Positions 17,020 to 24,610 of a stretch of 64,000 nucleotides of DNA are shown piece after piece; position 1 is the first letter of the stretch; each line of letters starts with the position of its first letter. Source of the stretch: Paenibacillus roseus (GTDB lineage: Bacteria; Bacillota; Bacilli; Paenibacillales; Paenibacillaceae); contig NZ_JAELUP010000107.1 in NCBI RefSeq assembly GCF_016424485.1, positions 142,717 to 206,716 of the forward strand. Direction: 5' to 3'. The notes below the pieces were generated by a model that saw only the letters and a program-made list of their open reading frames with translations, was not told where the DNA came from and searched no databases. Both the position numbers and the translations under genes were made by a program.

Positions 17020-18624
17020 CTATGCCTTCATCACACGCTGATGAATATCCGTCACGACAAGACGCGCGGATTCAATTCCTCCGGCGATCCAGCCTAAAAG
17101 ATAGCTAACATGCTCCCCAGCCAGGTAAATTCTGCGATCGGGCTTGCATAGCAAAGGATAATGAGTTTTACGATCCTCTTCCGTATAGGACGCCCAACCA
17201 CCCAGACTGTACTTGATCTTCTTCCAATTTACGGAGAAAGAAGTCTCAAATTCCTTGTAGTATTGCGGATGAATCTTGGCGCCCTGCTTAAGCGCGTGGT
17301 TCTCTCTTTCTTGAAATGTCATATTGCCCAGCTTATCCGCGTTAGGGCCATAATTATAATAGCCAAGCAGGATTCCTTTTTTGGAGAGATACTCGGTAGG
17401 CGGGTAGAAGATGCCGAGAATATCCAAATTCGTCAGGGTACTGCCACCGTAAATATTCTCGTCTTCCTCCCAGAATCTGCGACCAAATTGCAGTCCGATT
17501 TTGCCGGACGAGTCATAATCGGTGCTGCGGATCGCGCGGCTCATAGCGGGAGAGAAGTCCGCAGGAATATCTTTTAACACGGACAACGGAATGGTACAGA
17601 TACAGTAGTCCCCTGTTACCTCCTGGTCTTGCCCAGTCTGTAAATCTGTATATACAATTCGCACACCGGAATCCGATTGCCGAATTTCCTTTACCTCGGC
17701 ATGATGCTTGATCCGGTTGCCCAGCCGCTTCTCGAATGCATCCGAGATCGCATCCATGCCGCCGACCGGATGGAACATAATCATCTGCTGGTCATAGGTA
17801 TATTCGCTGCTGAAAAAGTTGCCGAAGCCTGTATTCAGAATCGCCTTCAAATCAAACGGATCGCGGATAACCCCTGCATCCAGACGTCCGCCCGGCTCTT
17901 CCTTGTACCCGCCCCGCGAAGACCCCTTGTAGAACAAATCGGCATTCAGGTCGCCCTCTATCTTCAAGTAAGTAACCAACTTTTCTTTCTCTTCCGCCGT
18001 AAGCGGCAGGTCCAGTGCTTTCTGGTCCACCGCCTTGGCCAGCATCTCCGCTACATAACCGCGAATATCCGCTTTGGCTGCGCGCTTTCGAATCTTTTGC
18101 CCGGACAGTGCTCCTATATTTTCACCGTAGAAATAGGCATTATCATTGACATTATTGTACGGCTCCACGGGAATTCCGAACTTGCGGCAATATTCCATCG
18201 TGACATGGAATTGTGGAACTCGCATTGGTCCAGCGTTCAAATACAACCCCGGTGCGAATCTGGCTACCTGCTTGGCAGCGCCAATCTCTGTTACCGTCGT
18301 ACCCCGGCGCACCGACCAAATCCGCCCTCCCGACCGCGCTCTTGCTTCCAGAATGACGCAATCGTAGCCCGCTTCACCCAACTCGTATGCTGCGGTCAGA
18401 CCTGCAATGCCCGCCCCAAGGATCACGACTTTTTTACCGTTGCGGCTCGTTAAGGCAAGATCGCTTTTCCCCGGCGGGGTGAAGGCTGCCGCTTTGAGCG
18501 TTTGCGGAGAAAGCAGCCCCATTGTTCCCATTACACTGAACAAAGCTGCTGATCCGCCGATTTTTCCGACCGTCGTCAGAAACTGTCTGCGGCTCATTTC
18601 CTTTGGGCGATCCTCATTAAGCAT
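17020..18624 (-). CDS. Tat-exported flavin amine oxidase (L-amino-acid/monoamine oxidase type)
   Basis: An FAD amine oxidase of 534 residues. The N-terminus carries a textbook twin-arginine signal, SRRQFLTT with Arg12-Arg13, and a hydrophobic stretch to about residue 45. The FAD-binding motif is VVILGAGIAGLTAAYELGEA, then E-A-R-x-R-x-GGR, and the C-terminus has IYLAGEHVSYLLGWIAGGIE, the second flavin contact of this family. The reaction would give an imine, hydrogen peroxide and, after hydrolysis, ammonium. The substrate cannot be read from sequence; overall layout is closest to L-amino-acid oxidases. It leads an operon with the exported RidA and tatA, and a TnrA/GlnR box lies upstream. Confidence 0.9.
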   Translation of the reverse strand: MLNEDRPKEMSRRQFLTTVGKIGGSAALFSVMGTMGLLSPQTLKAAAFTPPGKSDLALTSRNGKKVVILGAGIAGLTAAYELGEAGYDCVILEARARSGGRIWSVRRGTTVTEIGAAKQVARFAPGLYLNAGPMRVPQFHVTMEYCRKFGIPVEPYNNVNDNAYFYGENIGALSGQKIRKRAAKADIRGYVAEMLAKAVDQKALDLPLTAEEKEKLVTYLKIEGDLNADLFYKGSSRGGYKEEPGGRLDAGVIRDPFDLKAILNTGFGNFFSSEYTYDQQMIMFHPVGGMDAISDAFEKRLGNRIKHHAEVKEIRQSDSGVRIVYTDLQTGQDQEVTGDYCICTIPLSVLKDIPADFSPAMSRAIRSTDYDSSGKIGLQFGRRFWEEDENIYGGSTLTNLDILGIFYPPTEYLSKKGILLGYYNYGPNADKLGNMTFQERENHALKQGAKIHPQYYKEFETSFSVNWKKIKYSLGGWASYTEEDRKTHYPLLCKPDRRIYLAGEHVSYLLGWIAGGIESARLVVTDIHQRVMKA

Positions 18625-18670
18625 TTATGTGACATCTCCTTTGCCGTATGATTGAACTCTACACGGCAAC

Positions 18671-18722
18671 AGTATCACGGCGGTAACGGATTCGTCAGCA
18701 TTTCATGTAACCAGATGTAACA
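18671..18722 (-). promoter_or_regulatory. TnrA/GlnR box and promoter of the oxidase operon
   Basis: TGTAACCAGATGTAACA at 18706-18722 fits the TnrA/GlnR consensus TGTNA-N7-TNACA exactly. Reading leftward, GATACT at 18676-18671 is a plausible -10 box, which puts the start near 18664 and the centre of the TnrA box at about -50, the spacing known for TnrA-activated promoters. No good -35 box is seen, as expected for an activated promoter. Nitrogen-limited expression is inferred. Confidence 0.6.
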
Positions 18723-18735
18723 TAGAAGTTTTCTA

Positions 18736-18957
18736 TTAAAACCAGCTATCGATAAAAAATTGGTAATCAACACCAGTGTAAAAAACATGTCCCCTTAGAA
18801 CTTTGTAGATTAAGCTCGTATGATCAGAACATTTGTCGTTATGATCAACAAAAAGAGGACATCCGGCCTTTTTGACGAAATTACGGTTATTACATAGAGT
18901 CTCCAAGAAAAAAGGATGAAGCTCATCAATGACAGCCTGGGGACGCATTCTTCTCAC
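18736..18957 (-). CDS. Possible small hypothetical protein
   Basis: A 73-residue open frame between the oxidase operon and the divergent regulator, starting at GTG 18957 or ATG 18948. It is rich in His, Cys, Phe and Asp (ELHPFFLETLC, CPLFVDHNDKCSD). No family is recognised and no good ribosome site is present, so it may be a remnant or not a gene at all. It lies just upstream of the TnrA box. Confidence 0.25.
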   Translation of the reverse strand: MRRMRPQAVIDELHPFFLETLCNNRNFVKKAGCPLFVDHNDKCSDHTSLIYKVLRGHVFYTGVDYQFFIDSWF

Positions 18958-19141
18958 GACAAGAGTATGTAATTCAGGTATAGAACGATAGAACTTGCAA
19001 GGGTCAAGTGATTTTTTTTGATTTTAAAACATACAATTCCCATTTGTTTAGTAATAAATTATTTACATATAAGATTACTTTGTGTAATATAAAATAAATT
19101 TGTAATATCCTATTAATCCCATTCGAGTAGGAGGTTATTTT

Positions 19142-19375
19142 ATGGAAAAAAAAGTAATGAGCATTGGCATTGTTCGTGAATTAACCGGCCTGACCGCGCG
19201 TCAAATACGCTATTACGAAGAAAGACAGCTTATTTTTCCGCAGCGGACTCCGGGAGGTGTCAGAAAATACTCGTTTTCGGATGTAGAGACGATTAAAGAA
19301 ATCCATCAAAAGCTGAGAGACGGTTTTCAAACAGTGGAGCTTAGAAAGAGGGGGCTTAAAGCGTTAGGCACATAA
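19142..19375 (+). CDS. Short MerR-family regulator of the TnrA/GlnR type
   Basis: A 77-residue winged-helix protein. The part IGIVRELTGLTARQIRYYEE followed by R-KYSFSDVETIKEI matches Bacillus TnrA closely (TnrA reads IGIVSELTGLSVRQIRYYEE there). Full TnrA is about 110 residues, and the C-terminal part that senses feedback-inhibited glutamine synthetase is missing or replaced by a short basic tail (RKRGLKALGT). It is preceded by GGAGG seven bases before ATG and followed 33 bases later by tatC in the same direction. It probably controls the cassette, perhaps through the box at 18706. Confidence 0.85.
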   Translation: MEKKVMSIGIVRELTGLTARQIRYYEERQLIFPQRTPGGVRKYSFSDVETIKEIHQKLRDGFQTVELRKRGLKALGT

Positions 19376-19408
19376 ACTTGAGGAACGCGAGGAAAGAAGG
19401 TTTCCAAA

Positions 19409-20179
19409 ATGAAAAGCGACAGCATTATGCCGATATTGGCTCATATTAGCGAACTGCGCAAGCGGCTGATCAAGATTTTCATTATGTTAGCGATATCTAC
19501 CGCCGGGGGACTATTTGTGTCGCCTCGAATTTTGAACCACCTGAAGACTGTCCCTCCCGCATCGGAAATTAGCTGGAACGTTTTCTCTCCCTGGGATGGT
19601 ATTCGGATGTACATGAATATTGCATTGATTTTCGCCGTTGCGGTCACACTGCCTTATATTTTGTTCGAACTCTGGCAATTTGTGAAGGCGGGACTCAGCA
19701 AGCATGAGCAAAAGATGGCGCTTCGCTACATTCCTTATACCGTACTATGTTTTGCCACCGGACTATCCTTTGCGTACTATGTAGTATTCCCGATGAGCTA
19801 CACGTTCACGACCAATATTTCACGGAAGCTCGATCTGGTGGAAACGTACGGCATTACTCAGTATTTAGGCTTCATGATGAATATTATTTTGCCGGTATCG
19901 CTGGCATTCGAGCTGCCGGTAGTGGTGATGTTCCTGACGGCGATCGGCATCCTGACTCCCAAGCGGCTGCGCACGATGCGCAGGTATGCCTATCTGGTGC
20001 TGGTCATCGTATCCGCGCTGATCTCGCCGCCGGAATTCATTTCGCATCTGATGGTGCTTGTCCCGCTGATTGTGCTATATGAGCTAAGTGTCTGGCTCTC
20101 CGGCATCGTCTTCCGCAAGCGCCAAGCGCGCCAGGGACTGGCAGTTGCAGGGGCCGGGGTGGGGGAGGTTCAGGGATAA
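19409..20179 (+). CDS. tatC: Sec-independent translocase protein TatC
   Basis: Receptor subunit of the twin-arginine translocase, a polytopic membrane protein of 256 residues with six hydrophobic segments. The N-terminus (MPILAHISELRKRL) contains the conserved HxxELRxR element that contacts the twin-arginine signal; PYILFELWQFVKAGL and the late LTPKRLRTMRRYAYL and SPPE motifs are also typical. It lies downstream of the TnrA-like gene and opposite the operon with tatA and the Tat-signal oxidase. With tatA it makes a minimal TatAC translocase of the Gram-positive kind. Confidence 0.95.
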   Translation: MKSDSIMPILAHISELRKRLIKIFIMLAISTAGGLFVSPRILNHLKTVPPASEISWNVFSPWDGIRMYMNIALIFAVAVTLPYILFELWQFVKAGLSKHEQKMALRYIPYTVLCFATGLSFAYYVVFPMSYTFTTNISRKLDLVETYGITQYLGFMMNIILPVSLAFELPVVVMFLTAIGILTPKRLRTMRRYAYLVLVIVSALISPPEFISHLMVLVPLIVLYELSVWLSGIVFRKRQARQGLAVAGAGVGEVQG

Positions 20180-20213
20180 TAGCAAGGCGTAGAATAATTT
20201 TAAAACATCGTTG

Positions 20214-20262
20214 AAAGACCCGAAGAACCGATGGTGTGTACCATGAATTTCTGCGGGTCTGA
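20214..20262. terminator. Probable convergent terminator between tatC and the nuclease gene
   Basis: AGACCCG (20216-20222) pairs with CGGGTCT (20254-20260), with an inner ATGGT/ACCAT stem. The gap between the convergent tatC and nuclease genes is only 121 bases. There is no long T run, so efficiency is doubtful. Confidence 0.4.
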
Positions 20263-20300
20263 ACTTGTTCTTTTATACAAATTTCAGACAATCAAATCTG

Positions 20301-21197
20301 CTATTCATTTGCGTCTTTTACCATATTATTAAACATTTCTACATAAGCCAAATGAGGGAATAAAATCGGATTATTCACAAGCATGAGCATTTGATTTAAT
20401 TGGAAGGTCAAGGACAAGAGAGCAATTTCCTCTTGCTGATCTTCACTGTTCTTTTGAAATACTTTGTAATGTTCAAGCTTGAATTCTTTGGCAGCCTTGA
20501 AATCAATATTTTCTTTTTTGAATCCTTGGTACTTTTTATTTGCATGATTCAGACTATTATACCAATCCAACAGACTGTTCTCCGACGAGAATGTCACCTT
20601 TAAACGCCCTGCTTCCGGGCCAATGACAAGATCAAACATCTTTCTAATGCTTTTCGGCCTCTCCTTTTCGTTTGTATGGCATAAAATCCGAATGGGCCTG
20701 GTAGCTGTCTGAGTTGTCTTTTGACCATTAAACTCCCCATCAGGATCAATATCGTACTCTCCAACAGCCATGTAACTGTGCATTCTGGCTATTGAGCGCA
20801 AAGACGTTTTCAGGTCGGTAATACTATCAACCCAACTCTCTAGCTTCTTCCTACTTGTAGTTTCACTCTTGCATTGAACCACCGCAGCCACTGCCTCGAC
20901 AGGGATAAACTTCATTTGACCATAATTAAAAATATAAGGGGTGTATTGCTCATCAAAAATTGCCAGATCGACTTCGTTCGAAACTGTTCCTTCTGAATCG
21001 ATTATAAATACCGAACGTTCGATAGAGAATTTTTTGGGAATGATTTGAGTAAACATCGCCTTCCATACCTCTTCCCGAAAGCTACCCATCGTCACATTAT
21101 GGTGACTTTCCATTTCTAACTGCTTTACAATCGTTTGCTCCATTTGAATGTAATTTTCGGCAATTTTTTTAATTATTTTAGAATGATCCTGACTCAT
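20301..21197 (-). CDS. NucC-like PD-(D/E)XK nuclease of the Cmr operon (active-site Glu replaced by Gln)
   Basis: A 298-residue protein, last gene of the type III-B operon. It follows the E. coli NucC pattern closely: EEVWKAMFTQIIPKKF, then VFIIDSEGTVSNEVDLAIFD, EQYTPYIFNYG, FIPVEAVAAVVQCKS (NucC, from memory, has QIDVVVFDRQYSPFIF and VPAESVYAVFEAKQ). NucC is a hexameric DNA nuclease switched on by cyclic tri-adenylate, known from CBASS and some type III systems. Its D73, E104 and K106 align here with D77, Q108 and K110, so the catalytic Glu is Gln (CAA, one base from GAA). QxK also occurs in Mrr-type nucleases, so activity is possible. ATG 21197 (AGGGG seven bases upstream) gives the NucC-like N-terminal length; a start at 21227 is possible. 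Confidence 0.8.
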   Translation of the reverse strand: MSQDHSKIIKKIAENYIQMEQTIVKQLEMESHHNVTMGSFREEVWKAMFTQIIPKKFSIERSVFIIDSEGTVSNEVDLAIFDEQYTPYIFNYGQMKFIPVEAVAAVVQCKSETTSRKKLESWVDSITDLKTSLRSIARMHSYMAVGEYDIDPDGEFNGQKTTQTATRPIRILCHTNEKERPKSIRKMFDLVIGPEAGRLKVTFSSENSLLDWYNSLNHANKKYQGFKKENIDFKAAKEFKLEHYKVFQKNSEDQQEEIALLSLTFQLNQMLMLVNNPILFPHLAYVEMFNNMVKDANE

Positions 21198-21251
21198 TAT
21201 CTGACCCCTACTCTCCTCATTCTTCATGTTCTCTATACATGTATTTTAGAA

Positions 21252-22061
21252 TCACAATTCCTGCTTTTCTTGCTTTAGCAAGGATGAAATAAACCGTCCA
21301 TAACCGGAATTGGTCTTCCCTCCTACACCCTCTTGCTGCAGAGCCGCAGATACAATTTCGGCCGCGATTTCAAGCCATTCGTCACTATGACTGTCATTAC
21401 CTTGATAAGCAAGCTCTAGACGAAAACTTCCCCTTACTTCCAAAAAATGAACGGGCACAGGGGTATCATCATCATGTGGAGCAGAATCAGTAACATCACT
21501 GGATTGATTCAAATTAATTTTGTTATAAAGCTGGTGATGAGGAGTCAAAACATTCAGGTATAACGAATCCTTGACTGTCTCCGGAGTTATAAGCGCATCA
21601 AAGTAGCAAACGGATGAAGCCTGCTCCTGAGAGCCAAACAGAACTTGATAGTATGCCCCGCCCTGCTTGAATCTCGGTTCATCTTCGCCCAAGTACCGAT
21701 GACAGAAATGTGCTGCCATCCCTTTCAATGCGGTTCCGGCAATATACGGAATGCCATATATAGGATGAAGCGTAATATGTGTTTCCAAAACAGATGGTCG
21801 CCCTTGCCCCGTCACAAAAGCGGATTTACATGCCAATTCACTATGAATATAACAACGTTGTTGCCGATTCGAAATCTCGTAAAATCGATTAAAATGCTCC
21901 TTATACCAATCCTGCTGTTTTTCTGTCTTCCAAGCTGTTTGAAATTCCGTTATAACAGATTTATATAAATCGTCTTTCGTTGTCTTATTGCCCACAAATT
22001 GGAATAAACTAGATTTTTTATCAAAGCCATTCAACTTCGTCAATGACAAATAGGCATTCAT
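21252..22061 (-). CDS. cmr6: Type III-B CRISPR RAMP protein Cmr6
   Basis: Cas7-like subunit at the 3' end of the Cmr crRNA filament, 269 residues. The RAMP fold is indicated by IYGIPYIAGTALKGMAAHFC, which is the Cmr6 form of the GxxLKG motif, and by GVGGKTNSGYGRF near the end, the glycine-rich loop of the family. Its ATG overlaps the stop of cmr5 by 4 bases, and the nuclease gene follows about 50 bases after its stop. The N-terminal ~80 residues are helical and variable, as in other Cmr6 proteins. Confidence 0.92.
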   Translation of the reverse strand: MNAYLSLTKLNGFDKKSSLFQFVGNKTTKDDLYKSVITEFQTAWKTEKQQDWYKEHFNRFYEISNRQQRCYIHSELACKSAFVTGQGRPSVLETHITLHPIYGIPYIAGTALKGMAAHFCHRYLGEDEPRFKQGGAYYQVLFGSQEQASSVCYFDALITPETVKDSLYLNVLTPHHQLYNKINLNQSSDVTDSAPHDDDTPVPVHFLEVRGSFRLELAYQGNDSHSDEWLEIAAEIVSAALQQEGVGGKTNSGYGRFISSLLKQEKQEL

Positions 22062-22429
22062 GATTCATCCCTCTCCTCCTCCACTGCATCCGACTGTGTT
22101 ACGCCCAGAATAGCCTCAGCATAACGTTTATACCAGACGGAAGCAGCGAGCACTTGACGAGTTAATAGACGGTACTTGTCCATTTCATCCGGGATTTGTT
22201 TCCTTAGATTTACGTTCAATGCACGCGAAATATCGTCCAAATACTGTGATCGCATTCCTTTATCACTGCTAAAAAACGTCACCGTCAGTCTTAGCCCGTT
22301 AAGCATGACCATCGATGGAAAACGATGACACAGACTTCCGTACTGTTGCTGCTGTTGGAGGCTCGTGCTTTTAATATTTTCGATACACGCCAATGCCGTT
22401 GCCGCATAATGATGCTGAACTGATTTCAA
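22058..22429 (-). CDS. cmr5: Type III-B CRISPR small subunit Cmr5
   Basis: A 123-residue, mostly helical small subunit that lines the Cmr complex along the target RNA. Typical are the N-terminal ALACIENIKS, a YGSLCHRFPSMVMLNGL helix and a second half with LLTRQVLAASVWYKRYAEAIL. Length and position between cmr4 and cmr6 fit the family. Both ends overlap their neighbours by 4 bases, showing tight translational coupling. Little sequence is conserved in Cmr5, so context carries much of the call. Confidence 0.92.
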   Translation of the reverse strand: MKSVQHHYAATALACIENIKSTSLQQQQQYGSLCHRFPSMVMLNGLRLTVTFFSSDKGMRSQYLDDISRALNVNLRKQIPDEMDKYRLLTRQVLAASVWYKRYAEAILGVTQSDAVEEERDES

Positions 22430-23346
22430 GAGCGTTCACCCCCAAAGAATCGCAGGCGAACCCTTCCCTTTCCAACTGTCGCGTTGGCGCCGATCTGAAT
22501 ATATTGCTCTCCCGACAACTGATGAAGCAGTTGCTTTTCATTCAGGCTGCTCCCTGGCGCGTTCACTCTGTCGCACCAAACGATTCCGTATAGAATAGCT
22601 TCTGTTGGGATATATTCCTCATACCATAGCGCTCCACGTTCCGTTGTTTTCTTCTCCTGGTCAATGCGAATACGCGGAACGATTTCCGAGCAGCTTGTCG
22701 CAAAGTATTGGAAAGCTTCATCGGATACGATGACAAATCGCTTCGCGAACCATGATTTGAACATGTCGTCGCTTTCATCGAATAGCTGATCCGTCAGCCA
22801 ACTCATCCATTCTTCAGGAATCAGACCGTCTGTATTAACCGGGCATCTGAATTCGTCCAATTCTATGTATTTCTGTCCTGGTGCTTCCCCTGTCACAGCA
22901 GTTGGCATATTCACAATGGCATAGTCTCCCGATTGTAATACAGCGTCTATTGAATCCCAGTCCAATGTTGGCATCGCTGTACCTGTGGCTGCCAAATCTC
23001 GCTGCATACGCTTTAAAGCAAAAGGACAGCTCACATAAGCAAAGGTCCCGTACCGGCTCGCTACCGGAAAAGCCAGCAACCGGGCATCCGAGAATATGAA
23101 TGCTCCAGCATAACCTGAATCTTCCTTATGCGAGGAAGCTTTGCCAAACGCAGCCTCAACCCATTGCAAGTCTCCATTTGTGAGATAATACTCCCTCTCG
23201 ACGCCCTTGATACTGGAACCCGGCACATAGGGCCATTCCGTCGTCTTTTCTCTAATGATCGGCATATCAATAATTCCGATCCCTTCTCCTGTCCCTACAT
23301 GCACCGGACTGAGACAATGGACGGTATACAATTTACTGTTCTTCAT
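22426..23346 (-). CDS. cmr4: Type III-B CRISPR backbone and target-RNA nuclease subunit Cmr4
   Basis: Cas7-like backbone subunit, present in several copies, that cuts target RNA at 6-base intervals. The frame extends to 23433, but AAGGAG before ATG 23346 gives the normal 306-residue protein starting MKNSKLYTVHCLSPVHVGTG. Asp27 in IIDMPIIRE matches the catalytic Asp26 of Pyrococcus Cmr4. Other marks are VPGSSIKGVEREY and the glycine-rich ANATVGKGRVRLRF at the end. It overlaps cmr3 by 14 bases and cmr5 by 4. Target RNA cleavage should be intact. Confidence 0.95.
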   Translation of the reverse strand: MKNSKLYTVHCLSPVHVGTGEGIGIIDMPIIREKTTEWPYVPGSSIKGVEREYYLTNGDLQWVEAAFGKASSHKEDSGYAGAFIFSDARLLAFPVASRYGTFAYVSCPFALKRMQRDLAATGTAMPTLDWDSIDAVLQSGDYAIVNMPTAVTGEAPGQKYIELDEFRCPVNTDGLIPEEWMSWLTDQLFDESDDMFKSWFAKRFVIVSDEAFQYFATSCSEIVPRIRIDQEKKTTERGALWYEEYIPTEAILYGIVWCDRVNAPGSSLNEKQLLHQLSGEQYIQIGANATVGKGRVRLRFFGGERS

Positions 23347-24610
23347 CCCGCTTCTCTCCTTCACCTGTACTGGATGCCGGCGTCCATGTTCCCCAAACCG
23401 CCAGCCCAAATCCGTCTTCCTTATCAACAGCAACCTTCCTCCGGTTTATATCGGATACCGATTTCAGCCACAGCTCTCTGACCAAGGCTTCAGGATTACC
23501 GCTTTCTACTTTAAAGAAGTAGACGCTTCCCGCCGGAACCATGCGACGTACCGCCTTCGGTCGCTCCTCTTTGTAACTCCATCCCGATACCGGCTCCGAG
23601 CGTGGGATACAGGCCCAACACAGTCTTAATTTCACGTGAGGGCTAAATGTATCGTCCGTTTCCAGATTCTCGTCCAGCCATTTTGGCAGCCACCCTCTCG
23701 AAAAATAGGCAGGGGTCACCAGCACCATTCGGATATATAAGGTTTTTGAATGCAGCTTCCCGTTTTGCAAGGCATCGGGATAACGCCAATAATCATTCTG
23801 TACATCTTGGCTGAAGTGCGCTAATCTCCTTTTTCCGCCAAGGGAGTGCAAAGTCGAAATAGGTTGGTGGAGCTCTTTTAAAGCCATTACCTGATCGTCA
23901 AGTTCTACCAGCAAGCTCATCCCGTCGGGCAAGATCAACATTTCAGTGCTGAACAGCTTTTTATCGTGCGCCGCATAAGTTTTCGCATCGATTGCCGTAT
24001 GGACCCGGACCTCACGCTTGAACGACGCAAGAAAATGACTATCGCTTGTTGAGTTGCCGTTTCTTGAGGCCTCTTTCCATTTCTCCAGTTCTCTCTCCCA
24101 ATCCACAGGAGTCAGCTCGTCCAGCAGCCACTGATTCATCCATTCACTCGATACGAAGGCAGGCTTGCCCGTCCACAGCTTGCGTATTGACGCTTCGGCA
24201 ACCGGCCATAACAGCTCTGAATACCTTCCCTCTTTGTCCGTGCCCAGGAACCCCTGACCCGAATGGGTTAGCTGGCGCGGTCTTCGAAATGAAACCTGGA
24301 TTGCTCCTTCCTCTGACTCATAGACATCAAGGTCCTGAGGGAACGGGAAAAATATACGATCTCCCAACAAATAGAGCGGTCCCCGAACAACTGACTTTTT
24401 TATCGCATCCATTTTATTTGTCTTAAAGATAGAACTGGTTGTCATCGGCCCTGAAACTTGCTTTCCAATTAAAGTACGCAGCGTACCGGCTACCACACTG
24501 GGGAAAATCGTTCCTGTACTATGGGCGGCTGCGCCAGGCGTATCTCCGAATGGTCTGCCATCCCGAATCAAAATCGGTTCAAGAGGCTGTATGCGTATCG
24601 TCTTGTTCAT
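23333..24610 (-). CDS. cmr3: Type III-B CRISPR RAMP protein Cmr3
   Basis: Cas5-like subunit that holds the 5' tag of the crRNA and contacts Cmr2. The start MNKTIRIQPLEPILIRDGRP contains the Cmr3 signature EPxxxRDGRPF, followed by TIFPSVVAGTLRTLIGKQ. The best start is ATG 24610 with AAGAAGG at good spacing, not the GTG three codons earlier. The protein is 425 residues, in the normal range, and overlaps cmr2 by 32 bases. The C-terminus has the FGLAVWGTW loop of the family. Confidence 0.93.
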   Translation of the reverse strand: MNKTIRIQPLEPILIRDGRPFGDTPGAAAHSTGTIFPSVVAGTLRTLIGKQVSGPMTTSSIFKTNKMDAIKKSVVRGPLYLLGDRIFFPFPQDLDVYESEEGAIQVSFRRPRQLTHSGQGFLGTDKEGRYSELLWPVAEASIRKLWTGKPAFVSSEWMNQWLLDELTPVDWERELEKWKEASRNGNSTSDSHFLASFKREVRVHTAIDAKTYAAHDKKLFSTEMLILPDGMSLLVELDDQVMALKELHQPISTLHSLGGKRRLAHFSQDVQNDYWRYPDALQNGKLHSKTLYIRMVLVTPAYFSRGWLPKWLDENLETDDTFSPHVKLRLCWACIPRSEPVSGWSYKEERPKAVRRMVPAGSVYFFKVESGNPEALVRELWLKSVSDINRRKVAVDKEDGFGLAVWGTWTPASSTGEGEKRDEEQ

